From: Pseudoalteromonas ulvae UL12
Lineage (GTDB): Bacteria > Pseudomonadota > Gammaproteobacteria > Enterobacterales > Alteromonadaceae
Direction of reading: 5' to 3'
Assembly: GCF_014925405.1 (NCBI RefSeq)
Contig: NZ_AQHJ01000023.1
Location: 700,815 to 764,814, forward strand
DNA: 64,000 bases
Positions 26,264 to 35,160 of this stretch are shown here, piece after piece. The position numbers and the translations under genes were made by a program. How positions within the stretch are numbered: position 1 is the stretch's first letter; the number at the start of each line of letters is the position of its first letter. A model generated the notes under the pieces. That model was given only the letters and a program-made list of their open reading frames with translations, made no database searches and had not been told where the DNA came from.

Positions 26264-27451
26264 TTATTTTAATGAACGAAGCGAAATAAAATCTGCATGA
26301 AATGCGCCATGGGCAAACTCATCTTGGCCAGTTAAACGTTTCTCTATTGCTAAGCTATGGGCTTGGTCACACTCTTTGCCATTTCCTGGCACACAATAAA
26401 TGTTCTGTAGATAATTAAAGAATGCGTTTCTTAACTTGCAATCCATTTGCCAGGTCGATAAAGCCGCTAAATGCGCCTCTAACTGACTTTGATTATCCGC
26501 ATGTAACACTAGATTCTCGATATTAAAGCAGGCTTGACCAAGGGTAATTACTTTTTTATTAAGTAACAGTGCCTCTAAGCCAACAGTCGAATTAATCGTA
26601 ATCACCGCTTCGGCATCCATCATAATGTCTCGGGTAACATTATCATTAGCAAACATAGCAATCGGATCTTTATGGTATAAATGAGTATAATGCTTATGCC
26701 AAGTTGGGTGCTCTTTAAACACCACTTTCAATTGAGGATCGCCAAGTTCTTTTACCGCTTTAACCACTGCATCATAAAACGTTTCCATGTCAGGGATCCA
26801 AGGAGAATAACAGGCAATCTGGGTGTCATGAGGAACCTGAAAAGGGACAAATATAAAACGCTCGGGTAATGCTGATTCGCCGTGTTGATTGCGCCTTCTG
26901 TGAGCTGCACGCTGCTCAATTTTAGGGGCGTGAAAATCCATTTCGACTAACGCCGATTGTGCAAGATAAAAAGCAGGATCTTTAGGCAATGAAGCAGCTT
27001 GGTTCACCCCATTTGGGTCAAGTGTCGTGGTGCCTGGTAATAAACCGTTTTCAAAATAATAAATAGGAATAGAGAGCTGTTGGGCTGCCAGCACAACTGT
27101 TTGATTAGGTAATTTCTTGCCATTCCAAATCACTAATAACTCTGGTTTTTCTTGACTGAACAGAGACAAATATTTCGCTAAACGGCATTTTTCTTGTATC
27201 AATAACCAACCACGATACACATTGGCCAACCAAGTGAGCTGTGCCAATTTAGGTTGTTTGGCCATTTTACGAATTAATTGCGTCTCAATCATTTGCGATA
27301 AATTGGTATTAAATGCTTGAGCCAAAAATGCCCACGCACTGAATTTAGGCCATCCCATAATATGCAAGCGCGTAGCTAAGTTAAGATGTTTTCTCAGTTG
27401 TTGATAATATCGGGCATGCACATTGCGTCGAGTGACAAATAATATAGCCAT
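26264..27451 (-). CDS. Capsule-synthesis-like protein (KpsS/LipB superfamily)
   Basis: A 395-residue protein resembling the Capsule_synth family. That family includes KpsC/KpsS-type Kdo transferases that build the lipid linker of group 2 capsules. Visible family traits are the N-terminal LFVTRRNVHARYY, YYFENGLLPGTTTLD, the FVPFQVPHDTQIACYSPW segment, the VVFKEHPTWHKHY motif and a late INSTVGLEALL loop. The last two are typical of GT-B-like nucleotide-sugar binding. No other capsule gene is nearby; its only partner is sseA. Probably a glycosyltransferase acting on an envelope glycan. Confidence 0.78.
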   Translation of the reverse strand: MAILFVTRRNVHARYYQQLRKHLNLATRLHIMGWPKFSAWAFLAQAFNTNLSQMIETQLIRKMAKQPKLAQLTWLANVYRGWLLIQEKCRLAKYLSLFSQEKPELLVIWNGKKLPNQTVVLAAQQLSIPIYYFENGLLPGTTTLDPNGVNQAASLPKDPAFYLAQSALVEMDFHAPKIEQRAAHRRRNQHGESALPERFIFVPFQVPHDTQIACYSPWIPDMETFYDAVVKAVKELGDPQLKVVFKEHPTWHKHYTHLYHKDPIAMFANDNVTRDIMMDAEAVITINSTVGLEALLLNKKVITLGQACFNIENLVLHADNQSQLEAHLAALSTWQMDCKLRNAFFNYLQNIYCVPGNGKECDQAHSLAIEKRLTGQDEFAHGAFHADFISLRSLK

Positions 27452-27603
27452 AAAAGACCTGCGTTTGTATAAAAATGAATGAAGAAATTCACAATAATGC
27501 GAATGGGTTGCAGGGTAGCAGCTCGAGCAAATTCAAGCAATTGACTTTGTATTCGCACCGTTATGTGTTTCAATAAAGTCGTAACTTTTCAGAGACTAAA
27601 TCC

Positions 27604-28191
27604 ATGATAAAAAAACTCACTTTAGGCACCCTATTAATTGCATTTAGCCAATTCGGCCACGCTGGTACTTTGATTTCTGGTCAATTTGGTAAAACATTTA
27701 GTCAAGCTCTGACCACAGAAGAAGGGCTGAAGCTTGATCTTCATGATAATAATCACGTTGGGATCAGTATCGAGCGCACAATAACAGGAGCTCGTTATGG
27801 ATTATATTACGCATCGTTAGACACCCATTTACAAAATCAATCTGAAAAACAACTCGATATGAATTTGTATTTATTTCAAAGTGCTGTTGAATTCCCCATT
27901 AGAGAAGATATTTCAGGCTATTTTGGCGCACATATCGGGGTCAACAATATCAAACCAAATTGGTCAGAATCAGATAGCTTTTTTGCTTTAGGCCTATATG
28001 GTGGCGTCGAATATCAATTTACCCCAGAGGCGCGTGTGTCGTTTGAAACTCGCTGGGTAAATACCATCATCGATAATAACAGTAGTGTGTCATGTGATAG
28101 CACCACTGACGATGATCAGTGTTTGTGGCACTTTGATGGTGATGTACTGACACAATTTCAAACCAGCCTTGGTTTTAGCTATCGCTTTTGA
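27604..28191 (+). CDS. Small outer-membrane beta-barrel protein
   Basis: A 195-residue protein with a signal peptide (cleavage near FGHA-GT) and alternating hydrophobic strands (GARYGLYYASLDTHL, ISGYFGAHIGV, FALGLYGGVEYQF). A C-terminal aromatic ending LGFSYRF fits the outer-membrane assembly signal. The size suits an eight-stranded OmpA/OmpX-like barrel. Two cysteines (SCDSTTDDDQC) lie in a predicted external loop. It is followed 12 bp later by a tautomerase gene. Ligand or role unknown. Confidence 0.75.
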   Translation: MIKKLTLGTLLIAFSQFGHAGTLISGQFGKTFSQALTTEEGLKLDLHDNNHVGISIERTITGARYGLYYASLDTHLQNQSEKQLDMNLYLFQSAVEFPIREDISGYFGAHIGVNNIKPNWSESDSFFALGLYGGVEYQFTPEARVSFETRWVNTIIDNNSSVSCDSTTDDDQCLWHFDGDVLTQFQTSLGFSYRF

Positions 28192-28203
28192 TGAATACAC
28201 TTT

Positions 28204-28539
28204 ATGCCGCATATCATCATTGAGTTATCTGATAATTTAGCCCCTCAAGCACAGTTTATTGTCGAACGTATTCAGCAATCAGCTGTCTCTTGCGGGCTAT
28301 TTGATTCATCCAGCGTGAAAACACGAGCCCTTATTTACCAACACTTTGTCCTTGGCAATCATAGTGATAGCTTTATTCATGTCCAAGCGAAAATATTATC
28401 CGGTCGAACCGAACGACAAAAACAAGATTTAAGTGACTGCTTAATTGATTGCCTGCAACATCACTGGCCAAACGAAGGCTGCTTAAGTGTTGAAATCATT
28501 GATATGGATAAACAGAGTTACCGAAAACACCAAAAATAA
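28204..28539 (+). CDS. 5-Carboxymethyl-2-hydroxymuconate isomerase-like tautomerase
   Basis: A 111-residue member of the CHMI family. After Met removal it would expose the catalytic Pro (MPHIIIELSDNL), and it has the family's HVQAKILSGRTERQKQDLS segment. In homoprotocatechuate degradation this enzyme (HpaF) isomerises CHM to COHED. No other hpa gene is near, so here it is probably a stand-alone tautomerase. Co-transcribed with the outer-membrane barrel gene 12 bp upstream. Confidence 0.83.
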   Translation: MPHIIIELSDNLAPQAQFIVERIQQSAVSCGLFDSSSVKTRALIYQHFVLGNHSDSFIHVQAKILSGRTERQKQDLSDCLIDCLQHHWPNEGCLSVEIIDMDKQSYRKHQK

Positions 28540-28570
28540 TAAAGAGTAGCCGAGGCTACTTCTTTATTTT
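28540..28570. terminator. Bidirectional terminator after the tautomerase gene
   Basis: TAAAGAGTAGCC pairs with GGCTACTTCTTTA (one extra base) around a GA loop, with T-rich sequence beyond. It lies between converging genes and can serve both. Confidence 0.8.
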
Positions 28571-28575
28571 TAAAT

Positions 28576-30624
28576 TTAATTTTTCCGGATCCGTTTAATA
28601 TCAACTTGGGGAGTTTCATAACCAGTAAAGAGCAACCAGCTATTTTCAGGCACATACGTCATTCCTCTTGAACGACTAAAAGTGCGCTCAGGCACCCGCA
28701 ACACATCTCGGTGCTGCCCTGTCGCAAAATCAAAAAAGCTCAAGCGATAATCTGGGCCCTTCACATTAAAATAATAAACACCGGTTTCTGTTACTTGCCA
28801 CCCTGTGCTACTGGGTATTGTTACTTCACTAAATAAAGCACTGCTTTGACCGTTTTCGGTGCGTACTTTTAAGCCTTTTCTTTGTGCGGTGATATAAATA
28901 AAACGACCATCTGTGGTCATGACTCCGTAGCGACCACCATCTTCACTCAGTGGTGTAACCGTTTGAGTAGTCAAGTCAATTTGAAAGAGATTGTCATCAT
29001 TGGCAACAAAAAGCGATTGATCATCTAACGACCAGCTTGGTTTATTATGATAAACAAACCCAGTGTTAATTTCGGTTACTTGCCTTGTCGCCACATCAAT
29101 CACCATTAATGAGTTTTCAGTCAACGATTTCACAATAAAAGCGATAAATCGGCCATCATGTGACCAAGTAGGTTCTCTGACTACTTTGTTGAGCTGGGTT
29201 AACTGAGTGCGGTTGGTGCCATCTAAGCTCGATAGCCATAACTCATCATTTCCTGATTCATTCGATACCACCACTAACTTATTGGCCTGACTTGAATAAT
29301 CGGGATACCGAAAATTAAACTCAGATTGCAAGAGTGGAAACGGGGCGGTATTAATAGTTGCAGCGAGATCCACGCGCATTATTGAGGTGCCCATTTGCCA
29401 ATGGTGATAATAAATATCCCCTTGCGAACTGATATTTGGATAACTAAATCCAGTGACATTAAGACGCTGATATTGTTTAGTCTCAAGATCGAATTGGTAA
29501 CCAAAACGCTGACCGTTTTCATGAGAGGCAAAAATTAATTGCTCATTGCTAGGGTGCCACGCGATCCCTCTGATCGTGTGCATCCAAGTGAGGAGGACTT
29601 GCTCTTGTCCTGTGTGTAATTCATGTAATATCAGTTGGTCTTGACCCGGTGCTAAATTACGCACTATCACCAATTGCTCACCACTTGGACTAAAATCCAT
29701 GTATTCATCACGGTAATCACACTCAGTCAAACATGTCAGTTGCTGGGATTCACCGCTTGTTAAATCAAGGGTAAACACTGCTGCATTATTACCTTTCGCC
29801 GTCAGACCTATGTAAGCCAATTGTGATTGATTGGCCGATAAACTCAATGAGCCAGTACTTGAATTTGGACAGCGTGCCAGCGGTGTTGTGTGATCATCAG
29901 CCAGCCGATGTTGTATCACCTCACAGCCTTGCTCACCGCCTTTTCGGTAATAAAACAACTGCTGATCATCTTTAGACCAAATTGCTCGAGACTCTAAAAA
30001 GGCTGATTGAGTGAGATTTTTGGGGCTTTTAGAAGGTTCGGTTAAATCATGGAGGAATAAATCGGTTTGTGAGTCCATATTGCGCCAAGAAAAAACTAAA
30101 TAGCGCTCATCATGGGATAACGCAGGGAAAAGCTCTCGACCAGGATATTGAGTGATTAACTCAGGTTGTGCAAAGCCAAAATCAGCATCATTCATAAAAC
30201 GAGACCAAATAAATATCAACACCACACAGATCAACACGCCTGTTGCAGCCAACCAAGAATGGGGTTGTCGCCAGTTTTTTGCTGATGGTTCAGGCTCAAC
30301 AGCGCGATAACTTGGCTCAAATAATAATCGATACCCTGTTTTACGGATTGTTTCGATGTATTCTTGCTGCTCGGCAGATTTTAATGACTTTCGTAAATGC
30401 CAAATCGCATTGGTGAGTGCTTTTTCACCGACATAACTATTGCCATCCCACACCGCATCAATAATTTCTTCTCGTGTAACTACGCTTGGGTATTTAGCCG
30501 CTAAAAACACCAACACTTCAATAAACTTTGGTTGCAAAGTAATGATGTCATCGCCCGACACTAGCGTATTATCCAGAGGATTAACCTGATAGGACTTTAA
30601 TTTAAACGGCGACTTATCTGACAT
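28576..30624 (-). CDS. Membrane-anchored winged-helix regulator with TolB/PD40 beta-propeller (CadC-like)
   Basis: A 682-residue one-component regulator. Residues 5-105 form an OmpR/PhoB-type winged helix (FKLKSYQVNPLDNTL at the start, LTNAIWHLRKSLKS recognition region, ETIRKTGYRLL wing). One membrane helix lies at about 127-146 (WLAATGVLICVVLIFIW). The periplasmic remainder is a TolB-like propeller with repeated strands such as SPSGEQLVIVRN, SHDGRFIAFIV and SLDDQSLFVAN. It is divergent from a TonB-dependent receptor with 281 bp between them, so it probably senses a periplasmic signal and controls that receptor. Confidence 0.87.
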   Translation of the reverse strand: MSDKSPFKLKSYQVNPLDNTLVSGDDIITLQPKFIEVLVFLAAKYPSVVTREEIIDAVWDGNSYVGEKALTNAIWHLRKSLKSAEQQEYIETIRKTGYRLLFEPSYRAVEPEPSAKNWRQPHSWLAATGVLICVVLIFIWSRFMNDADFGFAQPELITQYPGRELFPALSHDERYLVFSWRNMDSQTDLFLHDLTEPSKSPKNLTQSAFLESRAIWSKDDQQLFYYRKGGEQGCEVIQHRLADDHTTPLARCPNSSTGSLSLSANQSQLAYIGLTAKGNNAAVFTLDLTSGESQQLTCLTECDYRDEYMDFSPSGEQLVIVRNLAPGQDQLILHELHTGQEQVLLTWMHTIRGIAWHPSNEQLIFASHENGQRFGYQFDLETKQYQRLNVTGFSYPNISSQGDIYYHHWQMGTSIMRVDLAATINTAPFPLLQSEFNFRYPDYSSQANKLVVVSNESGNDELWLSSLDGTNRTQLTQLNKVVREPTWSHDGRFIAFIVKSLTENSLMVIDVATRQVTEINTGFVYHNKPSWSLDDQSLFVANDDNLFQIDLTTQTVTPLSEDGGRYGVMTTDGRFIYITAQRKGLKVRTENGQSSALFSEVTIPSSTGWQVTETGVYYFNVKGPDYRLSFFDFATGQHRDVLRVPERTFSRSRGMTYVPENSWLLFTGYETPQVDIKRIRKN

Positions 30625-30774
30625 TCAGCTCTCTAAAATACAACAAAGAAAAAGGACTTTTGAATGGCTTTAGCATACCGAATATTGGTTACAAATAGCA
30701 AAGTTTCTGCGTTTAAGTGAATAAAAATAACGTAACAAGAAATAACTTAATAGATTGATAGTAATCATAAATAT

Positions 30775-30818
30775 TTAAATAGATATTAAATAGAGATATA
30801 AACGGTTAACAATAGAGA
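30775..30818. promoter_or_regulatory. Tandem 11-bp direct repeats, candidate operator
   Basis: TTAAATAGATA (30775-30785) is immediately followed by TTAAATAGAGATA (30786-30798), an 11-bp period. A related AATAGAGA follows at 30811-30818, two 11-bp turns further on. OmpR/PhoB-family winged helices typically bind direct repeats with about one helical turn spacing. The site is about 90-130 bp upstream of the TonB-dependent receptor start and about 150 bp upstream of the regulator start. Confidence 0.45.
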
Positions 30819-30905
30819 CACCCTAGGTTGTGCTTTTTTCAACATTCCCATAAAAGTGGACGTGAATGAAACAAAAACAACAATCAGGAAACTTAGGGAA
30901 CTCTC

Positions 30906-33900
30906 GTGATCAAAACAACATTACAAAAAAGCACCTTAGCGTGCGCCATTGCCAGTGTCTTTATCGGTCAAGCATACGCAAATCAACAAGAACAACTTAT
31001 CGAGCGAACGGCAGCCAAAACAACGCAACAGGCTGAAACACAACCTGCCCCAGAAAAAATTGTCGTCACCGGTTCACGCTTAAAGCGCGATAGCTTTTCT
31101 GTGGCCACTCCGCTTGTCACTATGGACAAAGCAGAAATTCAAGATTCTGGTTTAGGTTCACTGTCTGAAATTTTAGTTGAAGGCTTTCCCTCTATCAGCG
31201 AAGGCAGCAGTAATACAAACTCTCAATCAAGTGTACAAAATACTGGTTTATCGACTATTGATTTACGCGATTTGGGCACCAACCGTACATTGACCCTTAT
31301 TGATGGTCGCCGAGTTGTTTCCAATAGCTACAGCGGTAATTATGTCAGCTTAAGCACCATCCCTACCGGCATGGTTGATCGCGTTGAAATTATCTCCGGT
31401 GGTGCCTCAGCTACTTACGGCTCAGATGCCGTAGCCGGCGTGGTTAACATTATCACTCAATCAGATAAAGAAGGCACAGAAGTCAAAGCACGCGCAGGGG
31501 CCACAACCGAAGGCGGTGGCGAAGAATTTACTATCGACTTTAACCATGGCCGCACATTCGCAGACTCTAACGGCTACATGTATTTTAGTGCCACCTACGA
31601 CCGCCAACTTGGTTTGAGCTATTTCGACCGCGATCGCGCAGCAATCGAAACCGACTATCGTTACAACACCAGCGAAATGTGTAACCAAATGAATACTGAA
31701 AATGGTTACCAATGCATTCGAGATATTTCACAATCTGATTGGCGTGACCGCAGCGATGGCACCTTAGGTGGGGTCTTTTTAGAGAACAGCCGTAACGAGA
31801 CCCAATTTTGGTATGACGAATCAGGGCTTCGCAATGACTGGGCCGGCAACGAAGAAAAGTATGGTGTACACACTGCACAATGGGAAGCACTGAAAATACC
31901 TGAAGACCGATTTGCTTCTGCGCTGAAATTTGATTATGAATTTAGCAATGATACTCAGGGTTATTTCCAAGTGCAGTACGCACAAAATAACTCTGAAAAT
32001 GTTAAATCACCTGAAGACGAATATGAAAGTGCGTATGCGTTAGTCCTTGATCCTGAGACAGGCGCACCAAGCCGCGTGCGTCCGGGTTACATCCCCATCG
32101 ATAATCCTTATGTGCCGCAAGAAATTCTTGATGCTAACCCTTATAAAGATCGTATTTATTGGGATCGTCGTTTTGCTGAAGTGGGCGAAATCATCAATGA
32201 TAATAAACGCACGACAATTCGTACTTGGGCTGGTTTACAAGGCACAACCTTTAACGACCAATGGGATTGGGACGTATCGGTTGGTTACGGTAAATTCAAG
32301 CAAAAACAAAAAAGATACAACGAATTAAATACGTTCAACGTTGCCAATGCGCTCAATGCGGAGTTTGCTGCTGATGGCAGTATTCAGTGTGCTGATGCAC
32401 AAGCGCGTGCTGAAGGCTGTGCGCCACTGAATTTATTTGGTATCGGCTCAATTAGCCCAGAATCGGCTGATTATATTCGTGCCAATCCGACCATTACCAC
32501 CGATATTGAGCAAATCAATGTGCTTGGTTATGTCGCCGGAGATTTATATGAATTACCAGCAGGGATGATTACTGCCGCATTTGGTGGTGAATACCGTCGT
32601 GATTCACAAAAAGTGGCCACCAGCAAAGAACAACAATATGGCGGCATTACCTTTAACGTTGTGCCTTCGTTTGAAGGAGCGGTTGAAGTTTATGAAGCCT
32701 TTGGTGAAGCCGCTATTCCACTCATTAAAGATGCGCCGGGTGTGAAAAGCTTAACCGCAGAAGTCTCCGCGCGTTTTGCTGATTATTCATGGTCAAACAC
32801 CGGCATTGTTGGCAGTTACAAGTTAGGCTTTATTTATGAGCCGATTGAAGGCTATGCCGTGCGTGCTAACTACGCACGTGCGCAACGTGCACCGACCATT
32901 ACAGAATTAGTTTCTCCACCTCGCGGTGATTATGACAGCTTTGATGACTTATGTGACGGCGTAACAGCTACATCAACCAATCCAGGCCACGATAATTGCC
33001 GAAAAGAGCCCTCAATTGCCGCGGTTATTGCTGCTGAAGGCGAGTTCTTAGACGGCAATAACAGTTACTCTCCAAACGCAGGTAATGAAGAGCTCAAAGA
33101 AGAAACAGCCGATACTTATACACTCGGTGTCACAATGGCGCCATCGTTTATCGACGGCCTACAGCTTGCCGTTGATTATTATGATATCCAAATTACCGAT
33201 GCTATCGCGCAAATCGATAATGAAGACATCATTCGCCAGTGTTATGACTCATCAGCCCCATGGGGATCGGACAACCGCTTTTGTAACGACATTACCCGTG
33301 ACGCAGAAGGTAATATCATTGAAATCATGCAACGTTCATTCAACCTAGATGAACTGCGCACCCGAGGTTACGACATTGCTGCCGCTTATACCTTTGATTT
33401 AAATAAGTACGGTACTTTGAAGTTTAAAGCGGATATGACCCATGTGATTGAACATTCTAAAACGTTTGCAACAAACGATGGCATGCAAACTAATGAGTAT
33501 TCTGGCCAACTTGATTACGGTATTTTCACTAACCGTGCTGCGATGTCACTTGCTTGGAATTACGAAGGAATGCGCGTACGTTGGAGTACAAAATTCCGTG
33601 GTTCGATGATTGATAGCCAAAGTCGTGCCGATGATTATCAAGAAGCCATTTTAGCTAATAATGAGCGCTGTAATGCTGGTGAAGCAAGCTGTATCGCGAA
33701 CCCTGAAGCATTGGCGTATCAAGATATTTCATCGTACACCACGCATAATTTGTCTGCCTCTTATACATTTGATTTAAACCAAAACAGCGACATGCGTGTT
33801 TATGGTGGTATCAATAATGTATTTGATAACTTAGGCCCGTTTGTACTCGGTGGACGTGGAAATTTTGCCAGCGCTTATGGCGGCGGCATCGGTCGTTTTG

Positions 33901-33929
33901 TCTACATGGGTGCAGAAGTTAGATTTTAA
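30906..33929 (+). CDS. TonB-dependent outer-membrane receptor
   Basis: A 1007-residue receptor with signal peptide (cleavage near GQAYA) and plug domain (about 48-165) with VVTGSRLKRDSF, DLRDLGTNRTLTLIDGRRVV and VDRVEIISGGASATYGSDAVAG. The barrel ends in a C-terminal aromatic (YMGAEVRF). The 'GSRL' plug start and large size place it with the carbohydrate/peptide-type TonB receptors of Alteromonadales rather than clear siderophore receptors. The start is GTG at 30906 with AGGGA 6 bp upstream. Substrate unknown. It is divergent from the propeller regulator and ends at a hairpin. Confidence 0.92.
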   Translation: MIKTTLQKSTLACAIASVFIGQAYANQQEQLIERTAAKTTQQAETQPAPEKIVVTGSRLKRDSFSVATPLVTMDKAEIQDSGLGSLSEILVEGFPSISEGSSNTNSQSSVQNTGLSTIDLRDLGTNRTLTLIDGRRVVSNSYSGNYVSLSTIPTGMVDRVEIISGGASATYGSDAVAGVVNIITQSDKEGTEVKARAGATTEGGGEEFTIDFNHGRTFADSNGYMYFSATYDRQLGLSYFDRDRAAIETDYRYNTSEMCNQMNTENGYQCIRDISQSDWRDRSDGTLGGVFLENSRNETQFWYDESGLRNDWAGNEEKYGVHTAQWEALKIPEDRFASALKFDYEFSNDTQGYFQVQYAQNNSENVKSPEDEYESAYALVLDPETGAPSRVRPGYIPIDNPYVPQEILDANPYKDRIYWDRRFAEVGEIINDNKRTTIRTWAGLQGTTFNDQWDWDVSVGYGKFKQKQKRYNELNTFNVANALNAEFAADGSIQCADAQARAEGCAPLNLFGIGSISPESADYIRANPTITTDIEQINVLGYVAGDLYELPAGMITAAFGGEYRRDSQKVATSKEQQYGGITFNVVPSFEGAVEVYEAFGEAAIPLIKDAPGVKSLTAEVSARFADYSWSNTGIVGSYKLGFIYEPIEGYAVRANYARAQRAPTITELVSPPRGDYDSFDDLCDGVTATSTNPGHDNCRKEPSIAAVIAAEGEFLDGNNSYSPNAGNEELKEETADTYTLGVTMAPSFIDGLQLAVDYYDIQITDAIAQIDNEDIIRQCYDSSAPWGSDNRFCNDITRDAEGNIIEIMQRSFNLDELRTRGYDIAAAYTFDLNKYGTLKFKADMTHVIEHSKTFATNDGMQTNEYSGQLDYGIFTNRAAMSLAWNYEGMRVRWSTKFRGSMIDSQSRADDYQEAILANNERCNAGEASCIANPEALAYQDISSYTTHNLSASYTFDLNQNSDMRVYGGINNVFDNLGPFVLGGRGNFASAYGGGIGRFVYMGAEVRF

Positions 33930-33956
33930 TGTTCTGCATTTAGAACATCCCGAGTC

Positions 33957-33982
33957 AAAGCCAGCCTAGCGCTGGCTTTTTT
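33957..33982. terminator. Terminator after the TonB-dependent receptor
   Basis: AAAGCCAGC and GCTGGCTTTTTT form a GC-rich stem with a short loop and a T-run on the plus strand. It lies between the receptor and convergent zapE, whose stop is just beyond. Confidence 0.9.
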
Positions 33983-33993
33983 AGGATTTATCC

Positions 33994-35097
33994 TCATAGC
34001 ACCCACGTTTGCATTTCAACCAACCGAGACGCAGTACGCGCAAATTCAAAACGTAATTTGCTACCTCGATACAAGGTTTGCATATCAACGGCAGCTGACA
34101 TAACGACCAATACATGCTGATCATAACATTCATCTATCAAAGCAATGAATCGCCTTGCTTGATCGTCATCACAGGCCATAATCTCCTGCGCTTTCTCTCT
34201 CAAATAGCCCTCTTCAACCCCTTGTGCAACCATACTCACCGGCTCTCCAAGGCCGAGTATGGGTACGTTTGCAATATAAATAGCCGAAAACTGCTGCGCT
34301 AATGCCATGTAATCACTCACACTGCGTGGCCCATCACATAACGCCAAAAAATCGAACATCACAAACCGCTCACTTTTGAGCTGATAAGCAATCTCTCGTT
34401 GATGAATCAATAATTGCCCATCAGACGTCATTGGCTCTGCTGCCGCTGCTTTTTTAAAATGAGCGATGAGCCAATCAAGTTGACGACCCACCTGATAATG
34501 ACAATACAACACCCCTTTATCAAAGCGATGATCCTGCGTGCCAATCAAAGAAACCAGCTGACAATGCTGCTTTAGTAAGGCGATGGTTGGCAAAAAACGC
34601 TGTCGTTGTAAGCCATTTTTGTAAAGCTCATCTGGCATGCAGTTAGAAGTCGTCACCAATACTAATCCTTCTGAAAATAACGCCTTAAATAAATTCGCTA
34701 AAATCATTGCATCGCCAATGTCACTGACAAAAAACTCATCAAAACAAAGTACTTGAGTCTGCTTTCGCCACTGTTTCGCTATTTTTTGCAGCGGATTAGT
34801 CACACCTTGATAGCTGAGCAAGTCGCGGTGAACTTGCGCCATAAAATGATGAAAATGCATGCGGGTTTTATCTTTCGTCGTCAAATGCTGATAGAACAAA
34901 TCCATCAACATCGACTTGCCCCGACCAACAGGCCCGAATAAATATACGCCTTGAATAGAGGGCTGTTTAAAGTGCCACCAAGCTTTACGCTGATTCAACG
35001 TCATTAAAAGTGTATTCAACGCACTGATGGCATGACTTTGAGCAGTATCATGCTGGAGTTTTCCTTGTGCAATTAAACTAAAATAGGCATGTTGCAT
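33994..35097 (-). CDS. zapE: AFG1-like ATPase ZapE
   Basis: Cell-division-associated ATPase that interacts with FtsZ. The 367-residue protein has Walker A GPVGRGKSMLMDLFY near residue 52, Walker B LCFDEFFVSDIGDAMI, sensor VVTTSNCMPDELYKNGLQR and a late SAAVDMQTLY arginine-finger-type region, all typical of AFG1/ZapE. The gene is divergent from rsuA with 63 bp between and no visible partner genes. Confidence 0.94.
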   Translation of the reverse strand: MQHAYFSLIAQGKLQHDTAQSHAISALNTLLMTLNQRKAWWHFKQPSIQGVYLFGPVGRGKSMLMDLFYQHLTTKDKTRMHFHHFMAQVHRDLLSYQGVTNPLQKIAKQWRKQTQVLCFDEFFVSDIGDAMILANLFKALFSEGLVLVTTSNCMPDELYKNGLQRQRFLPTIALLKQHCQLVSLIGTQDHRFDKGVLYCHYQVGRQLDWLIAHFKKAAAAEPMTSDGQLLIHQREIAYQLKSERFVMFDFLALCDGPRSVSDYMALAQQFSAIYIANVPILGLGEPVSMVAQGVEEGYLREKAQEIMACDDDQARRFIALIDECYDQHVLVVMSAAVDMQTLYRGSKLRFEFARTASRLVEMQTWVL

Positions 35098-35160
35098 TTA
35101 ACTCACTTAGGCTATCGGCTATACTCGCCGCCATTGTAACTTAGCCGTCAGAGCAACCCT

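Noticed and set aside
23917-27451. A multi-gene defence island around the adenine methylase
   Set aside because: Neighbours are a chemoreceptor, a sulfurtransferase and a capsule-type enzyme. No nuclease, helicase, toxin or integrase is visible, so only a solitary methylase is claimed.
30864-31037. Upstream ATG frame starting MKQKQQSGNLG before the TonB receptor
   Set aside because: It is out of frame with the receptor and ends inside it. The GTG at 30906 has a better ribosome site and yields a good signal peptide, so no frameshift is claimed.
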